From: Nilaparvata lugens
Taxonomy: Eukaryota; Arthropoda; Insecta; Hemiptera; Delphacidae
NCBI RefSeq assembly: GCF_014356525.2
Contig: NC_052517.1
Span: 1,603,436 to 1,667,435, forward strand
Reading direction: 5' to 3'
DNA: 64,000 nucleotides
Part shown: piece by piece, positions 18,277-28,860 of the stretch
Layout: each line of letters starts with the position of its first letter
Position numbering within the stretch: position 1 is the stretch's first letter
Translations under genes and position numbers: made by a program
The notes under the pieces: generated by a model
What the model was told of the DNA's origin: nothing
Database searches by the model: none
What the model saw: the letters and a program-made list of their open reading frames with translations, nothing else

Positions 18277-21102
18277 CTAAGTTCTGAATAAGAAGGCGGA
18301 TTGAATCAGTTGCTCTGCAGCATCCCTGCCAATTTCTAATAACCATCTACTCAAATGTTGCTTGTAGGTGTTAATACTGTAATTTTCAGACTGTTTTAAA
18401 TGATTGGGAACGTTTCTATATAATATATGACATATGTATTTACTATTATTTTTAAAGCAGTTATGTAGGAGTCGGGGATGAGCAATACCAAAGTTAATTA
18501 GATTTCTTGTATTATGATTATGAGCTAAATTATTGAAAATGAAGTGTTTGTTGTAGTATATGTAATTCATTAAAACACGTATGTAAAGCTGTCTAATATT
18601 AAAAACTTGAAACTCTTGGTAAACAAGATAAGATGGGTAGCGATTGTCTCGCCTGAGACATGTCTTGATGACTGCTCGCTGTGCCACCGCCACCGGCTCC
18701 AAGGCAAACGAGGAGGCTCCACCCCAAGCTATGACACCATACATAAGAACTGACTGGATATATGCGTAGTATGCCACCCGCAGTTGATGTAAAGGGAGGA
18801 CCTCTCTTAGCTGTCTGAAGGCATATATCATTTTGCGCACTCGCTGCTTCAGTGAAATAGCTTGTGGAGCCCAGCTTAATTTGTGGTCAATCAGAATGCC
18901 AAGGTACCTGTACTGCTCCACTCGCTGCAATACCCCACAGTCACACGTAGTGGACTGATAGTCATCACATGAGTGGAGCCTGAGGATCTCCTGAACTGGG
19001 CAACTGTTTGATTTGAAATAAATAGGCAAATACTTAGTTTTGTCAACATTCAGAGTAAGTTTGTTCTGGTCGAGCCACTTCCTGACACCAAAGAGATCCT
19101 TGGTAGCCTTACTGAAAGCATCCTCCCAGGTAGTCCCAAATGATACAACTGCAGTGTCGTCTGCAAAGAGAAATATCTTGCTATCTAGGGGAACTTTACT
19201 GAGGTTATTGATGTAGACCAGAAAAAGCAAAGGGCCTAGTGTGCTTCCCTGAATCACACCGTAATCTACATTATACATATCACTGGAAATATTATTAATA
19301 CAGGTGGTCTGTTTCCGTTCATGTAGATAGCTTTGAAACCATTGCAGTGTCACACCTCTGATCCCACAGCATTCCAATTTCTGCAATAGTTTTGGTCGGT
19401 ACACAGCATCGAATGCCTTGGCAATATCAAGGAAGGTAATAAGTACATTATTACCTTCGCCCACCTTTTGCACTATTTCGCTGGTGATATCGAACAGAGC
19501 ATTTGATGTATTCTTGTTTAATCTGAAGCCATACTGATTGGAAACTAACAAATTATTTGATTCTAAATAAGACTGTAATTGAATTTTAACAATTTTTTCA
19601 AGAATTTTGGAAAATACACTTAACATGGAAATGGGCCGAAAATTATTGATTGAAGATTTAGAGCCGGATTTAAAAATGGGAATGACCTTGGCAATTTTGA
19701 ATGCATTTGGGAATTTGCCTGTTCGGATACTTTCATTAATAATGTGGGAGAGAGGCTCGATCACAGCATTTATGTGTTCTTTAATAAATTTAGTATGGAT
19801 GCCATCCTGACCCGGAGCAGAGCCTCCCCGCATATTCTTGACTATTTTAAAAATATCAAGTCGTGTCACAGGTTGCAACTCAAAAGTCACATCGGTAGAA
19901 TGATCTACATCACTCACCAATAGTGGACCACGCTCCGGAATTGCACCCGCCAAGCGAGCTCCAACATTTGAAAAGAAATTATTGAATGAATTACTAATTC
20001 GCTTGATGTCCGACTCTGATGGCACCCCATCCCCGTGAAACTGTGCCAAGGGGAATCCCCCAGCCACACCCGGCCTGCATGCCAACTCATTTACCACTGA
20101 CCAAAACTTTTTAGGATTCCCTCCTGCACTATTAATTTTTTCCTTAAAGTAGTTTGTTTTTGCATTTCTGATTGTTGAATGTAAAATGTTCCTATAAGTG
20201 CGGTATTGCTGACGCAATTGAATATTGAAAGGTTGCCTTAATACCCTTTTGCTTAATTTGTCTCGGAATCTAATAGAATTAACAAGGCTCTGAGTTATCC
20301 AAGGTTTTATTTTCCTGTTTTTAGCTGTTACTGATTTGATCCGTGTATTGCCTTCTATCGCTGACTGGACAACGCTAATAAAAGTATCAGTTGAATAATC
20401 AACATCATCCCTTACATCAGTTACACAGCCCCAATCAGTTGACAACAAGGCAGCGCCAACGGCATTCCAATCAGTAACCCTGTAAGTTGGTGGATCTCTC
20501 CCGTGACTATGCCCAAGATCGTTGGGCGCTCCGCCAGAGCTAAGTTGAACTAATATGGGATAGTGATCGGTAATTGATGATTCTATAATAGCAGATTTTA
20601 TTTGAAGTTTTTTGTCATTTTTCAGGAAGAAATGGTCTAAACAGGAGTTTCCCGCGGGACGTGTTACCCTGTTGATTAAACTTATAAATCCCAACTCATG
20701 CATCATATCAAGGTAACAGTCCTGTGGGGAATTCGGAGGAACATTCAGAATGTTAATATTGACATCACCACAGAATAATTGTAAATGATCCTTACCGTCT
20801 ATGTTAAGAAAATAGCTCTGAAGCGCCAAAACAAACGAATCGAGACAAGAGTTAGGGCTACGATAGGCGGACAACAGGTGGCAAGGCACGCCGTTCAGAT
20901 TAAAGGTCAGGGCTAGGCAGTTGGCGACTCCCCCCAGGCACAGCTGATCACAGGAGGTAACGGCCAACGAATCATCAATGTAGACCACAACACCGTCATT
21001 CTGATTTAATTTATTTGTTGTTCGAAAATAATTATATCCAGGGAGCTGCATCACAACATCATCATCATCCAACCAGGTTTCGGTTAAAACAATACAACTC
21101 AT
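18277..21102 (-). CDS. LINE ORF2: AP endonuclease and reverse transcriptase, 5'-truncated
   Basis: 941 residues. An AP-type endonuclease occupies about 1-190, with the catalytic Glu in LTETWL (residue 8), GDVN at 112-115 and TDHYP at 178-182. The reverse transcriptase follows at about 420-720, with SINNFRPISML, QYGFR, LDIAKAFDAV (about 558-567), GVIQGSTLGPLLFLVY and the catalytic FADD at 646-649. It nicks target DNA and primes reverse transcription of its own RNA. The frame is intact, but it opens only just before the catalytic Glu. The first strand of the endonuclease, with the conserved Asn, is missing: codons upstream (NVSVFLNSFNKLR) run into a stop. The copy is therefore probably inactive despite its long frame, unless splicing supplies the start. 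Confidence 0.9.
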   Translation of the reverse strand: MSCIVLTETWLDDDDVVMQLPGYNYFRTTNKLNQNDGVVVYIDDSLAVTSCDQLCLGGVANCLALTFNLNGVPCHLLSAYRSPNSCLDSFVLALQSYFLNIDGKDHLQLFCGDVNINILNVPPNSPQDCYLDMMHELGFISLINRVTRPAGNSCLDHFFLKNDKKLQIKSAIIESSITDHYPILVQLSSGGAPNDLGHSHGRDPPTYRVTDWNAVGAALLSTDWGCVTDVRDDVDYSTDTFISVVQSAIEGNTRIKSVTAKNRKIKPWITQSLVNSIRFRDKLSKRVLRQPFNIQLRQQYRTYRNILHSTIRNAKTNYFKEKINSAGGNPKKFWSVVNELACRPGVAGGFPLAQFHGDGVPSESDIKRISNSFNNFFSNVGARLAGAIPERGPLLVSDVDHSTDVTFELQPVTRLDIFKIVKNMRGGSAPGQDGIHTKFIKEHINAVIEPLSHIINESIRTGKFPNAFKIAKVIPIFKSGSKSSINNFRPISMLSVFSKILEKIVKIQLQSYLESNNLLVSNQYGFRLNKNTSNALFDITSEIVQKVGEGNNVLITFLDIAKAFDAVYRPKLLQKLECCGIRGVTLQWFQSYLHERKQTTCINNISSDMYNVDYGVIQGSTLGPLLFLVYINNLSKVPLDSKIFLFADDTAVVSFGTTWEDAFSKATKDLFGVRKWLDQNKLTLNVDKTKYLPIYFKSNSCPVQEILRLHSCDDYQSTTCDCGVLQRVEQYRYLGILIDHKLSWAPQAISLKQRVRKMIYAFRQLREVLPLHQLRVAYYAYIQSVLMYGVIAWGGASSFALEPVAVAQRAVIKTCLRRDNRYPSYLVYQEFQVFNIRQLYIRVLMNYIYYNKHFIFNNLAHNHNTRNLINFGIAHPRLLHNCFKNNSKYICHILYRNVPNHLKQSENYSINTYKQHLSRWLLEIGRDAAEQLIQSAFLFRT

Positions 21103-21189
21103 TCTAAGTTTGTTAAAACTATTTAAAAATACTGAAACATTATTCTAATAATCCTACTGAAAAATATTATAGAAATTAATACAAAATAA

Positions 21190-21960
21190 GCATGATTCGC
21201 AAAAGATAAAATAGAAAAAAAAGTCCAGATCACAAACTGCAATCAGAATAGCCAGAAATAATACAGAATAAAGTCAACAAAATTCAAGACTTTGACTCAA
21301 CATCCAATTGAAATGCGATATTGGAACCTTTATTACTAAAAAAAGATACGAATACTATTTCCAATTAAACTAATAAATAATATAGAATGGGTACAAAGTG
21401 AGCATGTTAACCCGGAAATAAAAATTATAAATGAAAAAAAAATAAAATAAAACAAGGCTCAGATTACAAACTTCAATCTGAATTAGAAAGGGTATAAAGG
21501 AAACATTTAAAAATTAGAGTAAACGAGAATTACTCAGTGATTAGACATCCATTTGTATTACAATATTGAGCCTATAATTTTTTATCAAATCAATATATTA
21601 ACAAAAACCGATAATAATAATTCAAGTAAAGAATATTTCAACTAATATTAAACCCTACTAGCATAAAACAAATAATAAAATTATTATAAGTGTAAAAAAA
21701 TAAAATAAAATGTAGAATAGAATAAGATCCAGATTGCAAACTGCAAACATAATTAAAAGGATAAATGGAAAGATAAATGAAACTTTGGCTATATTGATCA
21801 GCCATTTTACTATAATATTGGACCCTCAATTAATATTGAATTGCTTGTTCGAGTTCAGTAAAACAAATAATAATTATAGTATAATATCAAGCTCAGTATA
21901 CTTGATTGATCTAATAATTTTTCCATCTGAGTGTAAATAGAGCTGATAAAATACTTGGCG
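21190..21960. repeat. Three diverged tandem repeats between LINE ORFs
   Basis: Three units begin near 21190, 21393 and 21659, each starting 'agcat', then an A-rich run ('aaaaataaaataaaa'), then 'cagat(t/c)(a/g)caaact(g/t)c', and later 'tattggacc / tattgagcct / tattggaacct'. Spacings between the 'cagat..caaact' words are about 234 and 273 bp. The units are strongly diverged and AT-rich. They lie exactly in the ORF1-ORF2 spacer of the retrotransposon. Confidence 0.6.
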
Positions 21961-22564
21961 TTATGAGCGTAACGGTACTGCCAATGGAAGATGGTATTTT
22001 GCTTTCAAGATTATCAGTATTCACGATAATCTCTAACGCTATTTTGAATCAGCTGATACTGTAATCAATATCACTGTGGCAATTCATTCATTCCTATGGT
22101 ACGAAAATATTGTATTCATCATTGATCATTCTTAATACTGTAATAATTATGAAGATTCAATTAGATTGAAGCTTCATTTGTGATGTTATAAATGGAGCTA
22201 ACTTTACGGAAACCACACAACATATAATACAAGTATCTTTTGATTTAAAAGCTGATTTATCGTTGCATTACTGAACCAGGAATTTATTTTCTTTTGTATT
22301 CTCCTAAAATATTACCCATATAAAATAATACTATATTCTCCTTGAGTTCAATACATCGAACCAAAATTGATTTCATAAAAGACCAAACCAATGAGGAATC
22401 CCATATTTTCATTCGATTATTATTATCAGTAAACCGTATCATATTACTTAATGAATATTATTATGAAATGGAATATAACATGAATGTGAATGAATTATAA
22501 ATCAAATGATCATGATTTATAATAAGAGCTGAAATAGTATGAAATTGCAAAAGGTCTTCTTGCC

Positions 22565-23536
22565 TTATCCTGAACTTGTTTGAAGAGTTGCCGTCGAAGG
22601 AGGGGGCTGCGTCCGCTGCTCAGCCGCCGTCTCATCAATTTTACGTATATCGTCCAAATCATATATCCTGAATGGTTTCTCAATAGTTGATCTCCTCACC
22701 AATATTTTGCTATCATTGGTCCAGACAGACACCAGCTTACGGGTTTTAACGAGATTTCTTGCTGCGTTGAAAATCTCCCTTGTGTGTGGAGCTAGGTGAT
22801 CGTTCATATAAACAGGATGATCCGGAAAATTGGGATTAATTTCACTTGCTGACAGTCTTCTCTTGTGCTTTCTAGCTGTCAACCAGATGGACTTGATTGA
22901 TCTCGAAACGAAATTCACCACAATGGACGGTGGAACACGGTTTTTCCCGGGTACAGCTGAACCTTGGCGAAGTCTGTGTGCAATCGATATGTCAAATCCA
23001 TTATACTCTACACCCAAAACACTTGCCAGTTTTTCCATTATCGCATACACATTTTCCTGCGTTGTAACTGGTATGCCCGTTATTACAATATTGTTCTTGC
23101 GCGTTTGTTGTTGCAAATCCGCTACTTCCCTTTTTAATACCGCAATTTGACCTCTTAGATGCTCGTCTTTTTGAGTTAGCTCGAGCACTGCTGCTGAGTT
23201 ACGATTCGACGTTTCTTTTAGAGTATTCACGTCTTGCTTAACAATTTTAAAATCGTCGAGTGTGGCTTTAATAATGTCCCATCGTTCATTATTTTCTTTT
23301 CGAAGAGCAGCTATTGCTTGGAGAACAGTACTGTCCTCACGTGATAACTCACCCTCGCGACCAGCACATGTAGCAGCGCTGCACTTATCACACCTCCAGT
23401 TGTTACGTGTTGCGACGGATTTTGAAGAGTCCACATTTATGCACCCGGCGTGGAATAACCCATCACAATCTTTACACTTGAAATTATCTTGCTTTAGAGC
23501 TACGTCGTTTAAACACTTTTTGCACTTATTAACCAT
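22565..23536 (-). CDS. LINE ORF1: PHD-type zinc finger, coiled coil, RNA-binding region
   Basis: 323 residues beginning MVNKCKKCLNDVAL. Cysteines and histidine fit a PHD finger, C4-H-C3: C5, C8, C21, C24, H29, C32, C49, C52. A heptad-like helical region follows (about 65-150), then NNIVITGIPVTTQENVY and a basic region with SIVVNFVSRSIK, the usual ORF1 layout of RRM-like and C-terminal domains. It should coat the element's RNA and form trimers or oligomers. The ATG at 23536 is the first in frame. The frame is intact end to end. Codons are less AT-biased than the flanks. Confidence 0.85.
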   Translation of the reverse strand: MVNKCKKCLNDVALKQDNFKCKDCDGLFHAGCINVDSSKSVATRNNWRCDKCSAATCAGREGELSREDSTVLQAIAALRKENNERWDIIKATLDDFKIVKQDVNTLKETSNRNSAAVLELTQKDEHLRGQIAVLKREVADLQQQTRKNNIVITGIPVTTQENVYAIMEKLASVLGVEYNGFDISIAHRLRQGSAVPGKNRVPPSIVVNFVSRSIKSIWLTARKHKRRLSASEINPNFPDHPVYMNDHLAPHTREIFNAARNLVKTRKLVSVWTNDSKILVRRSTIEKPFRIYDLDDIRKIDETAAEQRTQPPPSTATLQTSSG

Positions 23537-23694
23537 TTTCGATGCGAAATAAGTTTAATTTATAGGTCAAACACTATGAAATACTATTGAGTTTGAACAC
23601 GGACAAAATAAGCCGAGTGACAGATAAGGAACAAACTAGCTACTTATCAGGCGCTCTGATAGACGATGCTCACTCATCGAACTCCGAACTAGAA

Positions 23695-24030
23695 CTGATA
23701 GTCCTAGTAGTTGTTTTTGGTGAAGCTATGTGACGCTGGTAGTCTCTCATACTGTGCCCTTCTTACACTCTTACACTCCCAACAACACACTAATAATAGA
23801 CAGTGTATAGGGTGTCTATGTTGCAAATGTGAGTGTTAACTGAAGCCGATAGTCCTAGTAGTTGTTTTTGGTGAAGCTATGTGACGCTGGTAGTCTCTCA
23901 TACTGTGCCCTTCTTACAATCTCACACTCCTAACAACACACTAATAATAGACAGTAATCAGAGAAGAAGTTTGAAACATAAACGACCTATACCATGGGAT
24001 ATCTTCTTATGCTTATTTTCTCTATAGTAT
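23695..24030 (+). repeat. 151-bp satellite, two units plus right terminal repeat of parent MITE
   Basis: Units start at about 23695 (truncated) and 23842 with 'tgaagccgatagtcctagta' and end 'aataatagacagt'. The last is followed by 'cagtaatcagagaagaagtt', 'gaaacataaacgacctatac' and 'ttattttctctatag', the right terminal arm of the CATAGAGAAAC MITE family. The left arm is missing. It forms the left end of the duplicated GTPase segment. Confidence 0.75.
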
Positions 24031-24091
24031 ATGAAATTTTAAATTCAATTTCATTAAATATGGAATAGACAATAAAAAATTCAACAATTCT

Positions 24092-26664
24092 TCATAATAA
24101 CAATTTTTGCATGAGTTTTTGGAATTCAACAGTAGTTGAGTGTGAAACAATGTCATTGTTGTCTTGAAAGTGGTGCTTCACTTCATTGTACTGCAAACAA
24201 ATGCTGGGAGGCTGTGGCACTGCTGTGGGTCTCACTTGAAAATTTGGTCCTCTGGGCCGGATTGTGCCATCAAAGTTGCGCCTCCTGTGGCAATCCACAA
24301 AGCGGCTCTTCTTTTCACGACCGGCGGGGAAGAACAGAATGCGCCTCTCATACTCTTCATCAATGATGTCACAACCACGTAGACCACCCTTCCCAGGACG
24401 GCCATTTGCACCATCCCTGCCTTTGACACCATCTTGCAAGCGATGAGTGCTGCGATCTGGTGAGAAACTGTGCAACTGTACTGTCTTTATTGAGCCTGAG
24501 GAACCACCCAAACCCCCTCTGCCACCTTGGCCGGCATCACCACCATCACTGCCATAATCTGCTCTACGTATGTATGTGTCAGACCACGAGTTGAACAATA
24601 GGAAAATTCTCTTTGAGTCATCAATCCTTCTCCTGGAATGAAAATCATCTTGACCATCCCTACCATCTTTACCATCACCACCATCTTGTCCTCTCTCTCC
24701 ATTGCCTCCTCTGGCACTGATTGTCAATTGGTGACTGTTGAAGTAGTGCAGTGCAACTCCAAGAAAGTTGCCTGCAGATGAGCCAAATGCACCATCCTTC
24801 CCATGCTCCCCAGGTGAAGCTTGGCCCCAATATGTAGCCGATGGATCTTTACCATCTACGCTCAGTGTGAACTTACCCAACACGTGCCATTCTGGAGCTA
24901 TCACAATCAGATTCCAGCCTTTCATCACTAGATCTGAATCAATGTACAATTTCCTCAATGCAACCAGCACCACAGTATTCGAAAGTTTGCCTTTTCCAAA
25001 TTTATCCATATTCAAATCACTAGTTTTCAACACACTATCTACCATAACCACAGTGTTTGATTTAGAGAGGAATATGCTCTCTTTTCCAACAATTTTCTTC
25101 AGGAATGAATTGACTTCTTCTAATTTGTCAGATGTTATCTTGAACTGAGTCAACCCCAAGTGCTTGATGAATTTCTCTGCCATCAATATTGGCATCCTGA
25201 ATTCAGTTTCATGTTTCAGTCTGAGTAGAGAAGGATCCTTGAAAATCACTGAGTAGTCTGTCACCTTCTTGTACAAATTGTCAATTAAATTGTAGAACAT
25301 CAGTTCATTCTGCACGGAACGTTCAAGTGGGTGAAGTGAGTTGGACCATTTGCTTGGATCATACCGGTTGTGGTCAGTGATCTTCTTCAGTCCATCAAGG
25401 TAACCATCCAACTGTTTGATTTCAGTAAGGACATTTCTGATGCAGAATTCCATTTGAATTCCTTCAGCCAGATTTATGATGGCATCAACATAGTCACTTG
25501 GAGTTGTTGACACTTTGGTTTTCTGTATCAGATGTCCCACATGCTGCACAGTGCTCTGCAGATGGTTTTTGATGGTTTGTATATCTCCAAAGCTTTTGAA
25601 GTGAGTGGTTACAAATTTATTAAAAGATACTGCGAAGGATTTGCTCACTTCCACTATGTGGTTGTTCATGAGATCATATAATTCTCTGATGTACACCTTG
25701 GCTCTGTCTGACACAGCAAATCCAAAATCACCTACCTCCACTCAACATATCCATCCTTGCTAAGAAGCATTTCACGTATTGATTTTATTGACTGCTGTAT
25801 GGAATGTGATTCTAAGACAGGTCCACTGTCATCTGGCTTCATGAAGAGAGCAATTTTCCCCTCCAGGCTATGAATAAGTGCTTGAGCATTTTTGATGAAT
25901 TTCTCATTGACATAATTCCCCTCACGGTTATCCAATGTATTGGAAACTCCTTTCAAGAACTGTGAAACACCTTTTATCTGTGTTTCAGCTGTCACTCGAG
26001 TGATTTTGCCATGCCGGATAATGTGCTGATTCGGTGTTTTTGTGGCAATCAGGTAGGTGCTCTCTTGGAACTTGTGGGTGTTGTTGAACAGGCTGAAGAA
26101 ACTCTCCAGTGTGTTGGTGAAGTCATCCCTGGGTCCTGATGGTGTGAGGGAATTGTGGTTGACCAGTAGGGCAATTTTGATGCGTTTGGACATCTCGGCA
26201 ACACTGTGTAGCCCATAGGTGGCAACTATCTCATGGATTGCACTCCTGGTGTCGCGGAACCCGGGTGTGTCAAAGAGCACCGCTCCAGAGGTGGCATCCA
26301 CAACTGCCTCAGGATAGGTGGTGGTCGAGGAAATTGTTGTATTTGTCACAAATTTCCCAGACGTGTCCTCTATGTAGTAGTCACCTGTGTCCTCGCCGAT
26401 TTCTTTCCCCACAAATGTAGCACCCTCTCCCGCCAAAATGTGCACCAGGGAACTTTTCCCTGCTCCAGTGTTGCCAACAAATAGGATGACATCGCCTTTG
26501 AAGTTTTTGGGAATCTTGTTCAACCCAGAGGCCAGTTCAGTGAATGTCTGGCCAAATGTGTGCAGTTGTGGGTTGGTGGAAGCTTGCAGGGCTAAGCATT
26601 CCTGTGAACAATTTTTGGTCTTTAAATTGTGACCTGGATTTGAGGCATGCTTGATGATGTCCAC
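24092..26664 (-). pseudogene. GTPase/collagen-like gene, copy 1, with frameshift
   Basis: Two open frames, 25732-26664 (N-terminal 310 codons) and 24092-25741 (C-terminal 549 codons), together match the 864-codon copy at 28831-31425. They are split by a single missing T: 'ctccactcaacatat' here at 25736-25750 against 'ctccacttcaacatat' in copy 2. Otherwise both parts are open. Five residues are deleted near the collagen-like region, and the C-terminus differs (EFQKLMQKLLL). Domains are described under copy 2. With about 97% similarity and one lesion this is either a young pseudogene or an intact gene with a base missed in assembly. Confidence 0.75.
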
Positions 26665-27470
26665 ATCTCATTGATTCTAATTTGAGGCATGCATCTTGAT
26701 GTCCACAACTTGATCCCCATTCATGGCATGCTTCATTTGAAGTTCATTATCTGATGTCCATTATCAAGGCATGCATCTTGATGATCACAACTTGATCCTA
26801 ATTTGAGGCATGCATCTTGATGATCACAACATGATCCTCATTTAAGGAATGCATCTTGATGTCCACAACTTCTTGATTCTCACGTGAGGCATGCATCTAG
26901 ATGTCCACAACTTATTGATTCTAATTTGAGGCATGCATCTTGATGTCCACAACTTATTCATTCTAATTTGAAGTATGCATCTTGATTTCTACAACTTAAT
27001 CCTCATTCATGATATGCTTTATTTGAAGTCCATAATTTGATCCCCATTCGAGGCATGCATATCCACAAATTAATCTGCAATCAAGGCATGCATCTTGCTC
27101 TTCATAATTCAATTCTCATTTTCTTTGGTGTACATCTTGATGACCAGAAATTGATCTGCAATTGCGGCATGCGTTTTGAGGCATGACCACAACTTTATCT
27201 GCAACTTGGGGCATGCATCTTGAGGCATGCTACAACTTGATCTGCAATTTGGGGCATGCATCTTGAGGCATGCTACAACTTGATCTGCAATTTGGGGCAT
27301 GCATCTTGAGGCATGACTACAACTTTATCTGCAATCTGGGGCATGCATCTTGAGGCATGACCTGAACTTGATCTGCAATTGTGGCATGCATCCTGAAGGT
27401 CACACAAATTGACCATCATTTGTGGCATGCTTCTCGATGTACACAATTTGATTATCTTCTTAAAATGTAT
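26640..27470. repeat. GGCATGCATCTTGATG minisatellite, copy 1
   Basis: About 20 imperfect units of 38-44 bp: 'ggcatgcatcttgatgtcca' then 'caacttgat..cat/aattt'. The right part shifts to a variant with 'ggggcatgcatcttgaggca' and 'tgctacaacttgatctgcaa'. It begins inside the 5' end of the GTPase reading frame: the codons for DIIKHASNPGHNLK are one unit. The short ORFs across it are artefacts. Confidence 0.8.
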
Positions 27471-27679
27471 GAATTCAGGGCTACCCATCAATGTGATGAG
27501 ATATTATTGTTCCTCTCTTCAAGTAGTAGTTTCTATCATTCCTGAGAGTTTGAGGGATTCAAGTTTCGACCATTTTAGGAAAAGGTATCTATTTTTATTT
27601 ATAAAATAGAGTTAGTTTATAGAATTAGAGTTTGAGTGATTTGAATTTTGATCATTTTTGCAAAAGATACATTTTTTAC

Positions 27680-28330
27680 TGAAGCCGATAGTCCTAGTAG
27701 TTGTTTTTGGTGAAGCTATGTGACGCTGGTAGTCTCTTATACTGTGCCCTTCTTACACTCTTACACTCCCAACAACACACTAATAATAGACAGTGTATAG
27801 GGTGTCTATGTTGCAAATGTGAGTGTTAACTGAAGCCGATAGTCCTAGTAGTTGTTTTTGGTGAAGCTATGTGACGCTGGTAGTCTCTCATACTGTGCCC
27901 TTCTTACACTCTTACAGTCCCAACAACACACTAATAAAAGACAGTGTATAGGGTGTCTATGTTGCAAATGTGAGTGTTAACTGAAGCCGATAGTCCTAGT
28001 AGTTGTTTTTGGTGAAGCTATGTGATGCTGGTAGTCTCTCATACTGTGCCCTTCTTACACTATTACACTCTTACACTCCCAACAACACACTAATAATAGA
28101 CAGTGTATAGGGTGTCTATGTTGCAAATGTGAGTGTTAACTGAAGCCGATAGTCCTAGTAGTTGTTTTTGGTGAAGCTATGTGACGCTGGTAGTCTCTCA
28201 TACTGTGCCCTTCTTACAATCTCACACTCCTAACAACACACCAATAATAGACAGTAATCGGAGAAGAAATTTGAAACATAAACGACCTATACCATGGGAT
28301 ATCTTCTTATGCTATATTTTCTTAATAGTA
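27680..28330 (+). repeat. 151-bp satellite, four units
   Basis: Units start at 27680, 27831, 27982 and 28141 with 'tgaagccgatagtcctagta'. The right-hand end carries the terminal arm of the parent MITE ('gacctataccatgggatatc'). It lies between the two GTPase copies and corresponds to the two-unit array at 23695-24030, so unit number differs between the duplicates. Confidence 0.8.
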
Positions 28331-28409
28331 TATGACATTTTAAATTCAATTTCATTAAATATGGAATAGACAATAAAAAATTTAACAACTCTTCATAATG
28401 ATAATTTTT

Positions 28410-28860
28410 GTATTTTATCATCTCCAGTACTCAATTTGGATGATATTCACTTCATCAAGATGTCAGTTGATCTAAAACCAGCCTAAGTAGGAAATTTTAG
28501 TATGTCCAGGTTGGAGTTTGACAAATCATCAGATCCCAGCTGAAGTATGACAGTCATAAGGCCCATTATTCATTCATACAATAAGTACTTCATCAAAATG
28601 ATAGGGAGAGGAAAAAATAAGGTAACCTTTTGCTATTCCTCTCCCAAATTTAGATAGGGTTACACATATTCCAAAATAGGTTGAGCTATTATCATTAATA
28701 GCTTGAATGATATATTCAGGCAAGGTGGAACTCCCAACCAATAGAAACCATACAAATATTTTCAATATTATTATTATTTCGTACACAAAAACATTTGTAC
28801 ATGGAAATATTGTATCATTTTGTGATTATATCAATAACAGCCAAAATGTTTTTTGAATGA
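28410..28860. other. Segment present in duplicate 2 only
   Basis: Comparison of the two duplicates shows about 450 bp here with no counterpart at 24085-24110. It includes a retroelement-type hairpin tail (28590-28680, minus strand) and the last 13 codons of the copy 2 frame. Either it was inserted in copy 2 or, equally, deleted from copy 1 together with the original C-terminus. Confidence 0.5.

Larger units (their letters stand above)
17960..23690 (-). mobile_element. Near-complete non-LTR retrotransposon (CR1/Jockey superfamily)
   Basis: ORF1 (22565-23536) and ORF2 (18277-21102) lie in order on the minus strand, as in an autonomous LINE. The 3' UTR runs from 18276 to about 17960 with an AATAAA on the minus strand near 17980. 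The 5' UTR is at most about 150 bp and stops where satellite sequence begins (about 23695). There is no RNase H domain, which with the endonuclease/RT order and the PHD-type ORF1 fits CR1-like clades. The 1.46-kb spacer between the ORFs is unusually long and holds diverged tandem repeats. Confidence 0.85.

Noticed and set aside
24136..25148. Plus-strand ORFs across the GTPase copies
   Set aside because: They appear in both duplicates only because the antisense coding sequence is conserved.
27109..27491. Cys-rich short ORFs in the minisatellite (KHAPNCRSS-like repeats)
   Set aside because: Unit length (38-44 bp) is not a multiple of three and frames break between units.
27409..27609. Plus-strand ORF of about 66 codons seen three times (27409, 32131, 32672)
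   Set aside because: Its repetition follows from the segmental duplications; part of it is minisatellite, and it has no recognisable domain or start context.
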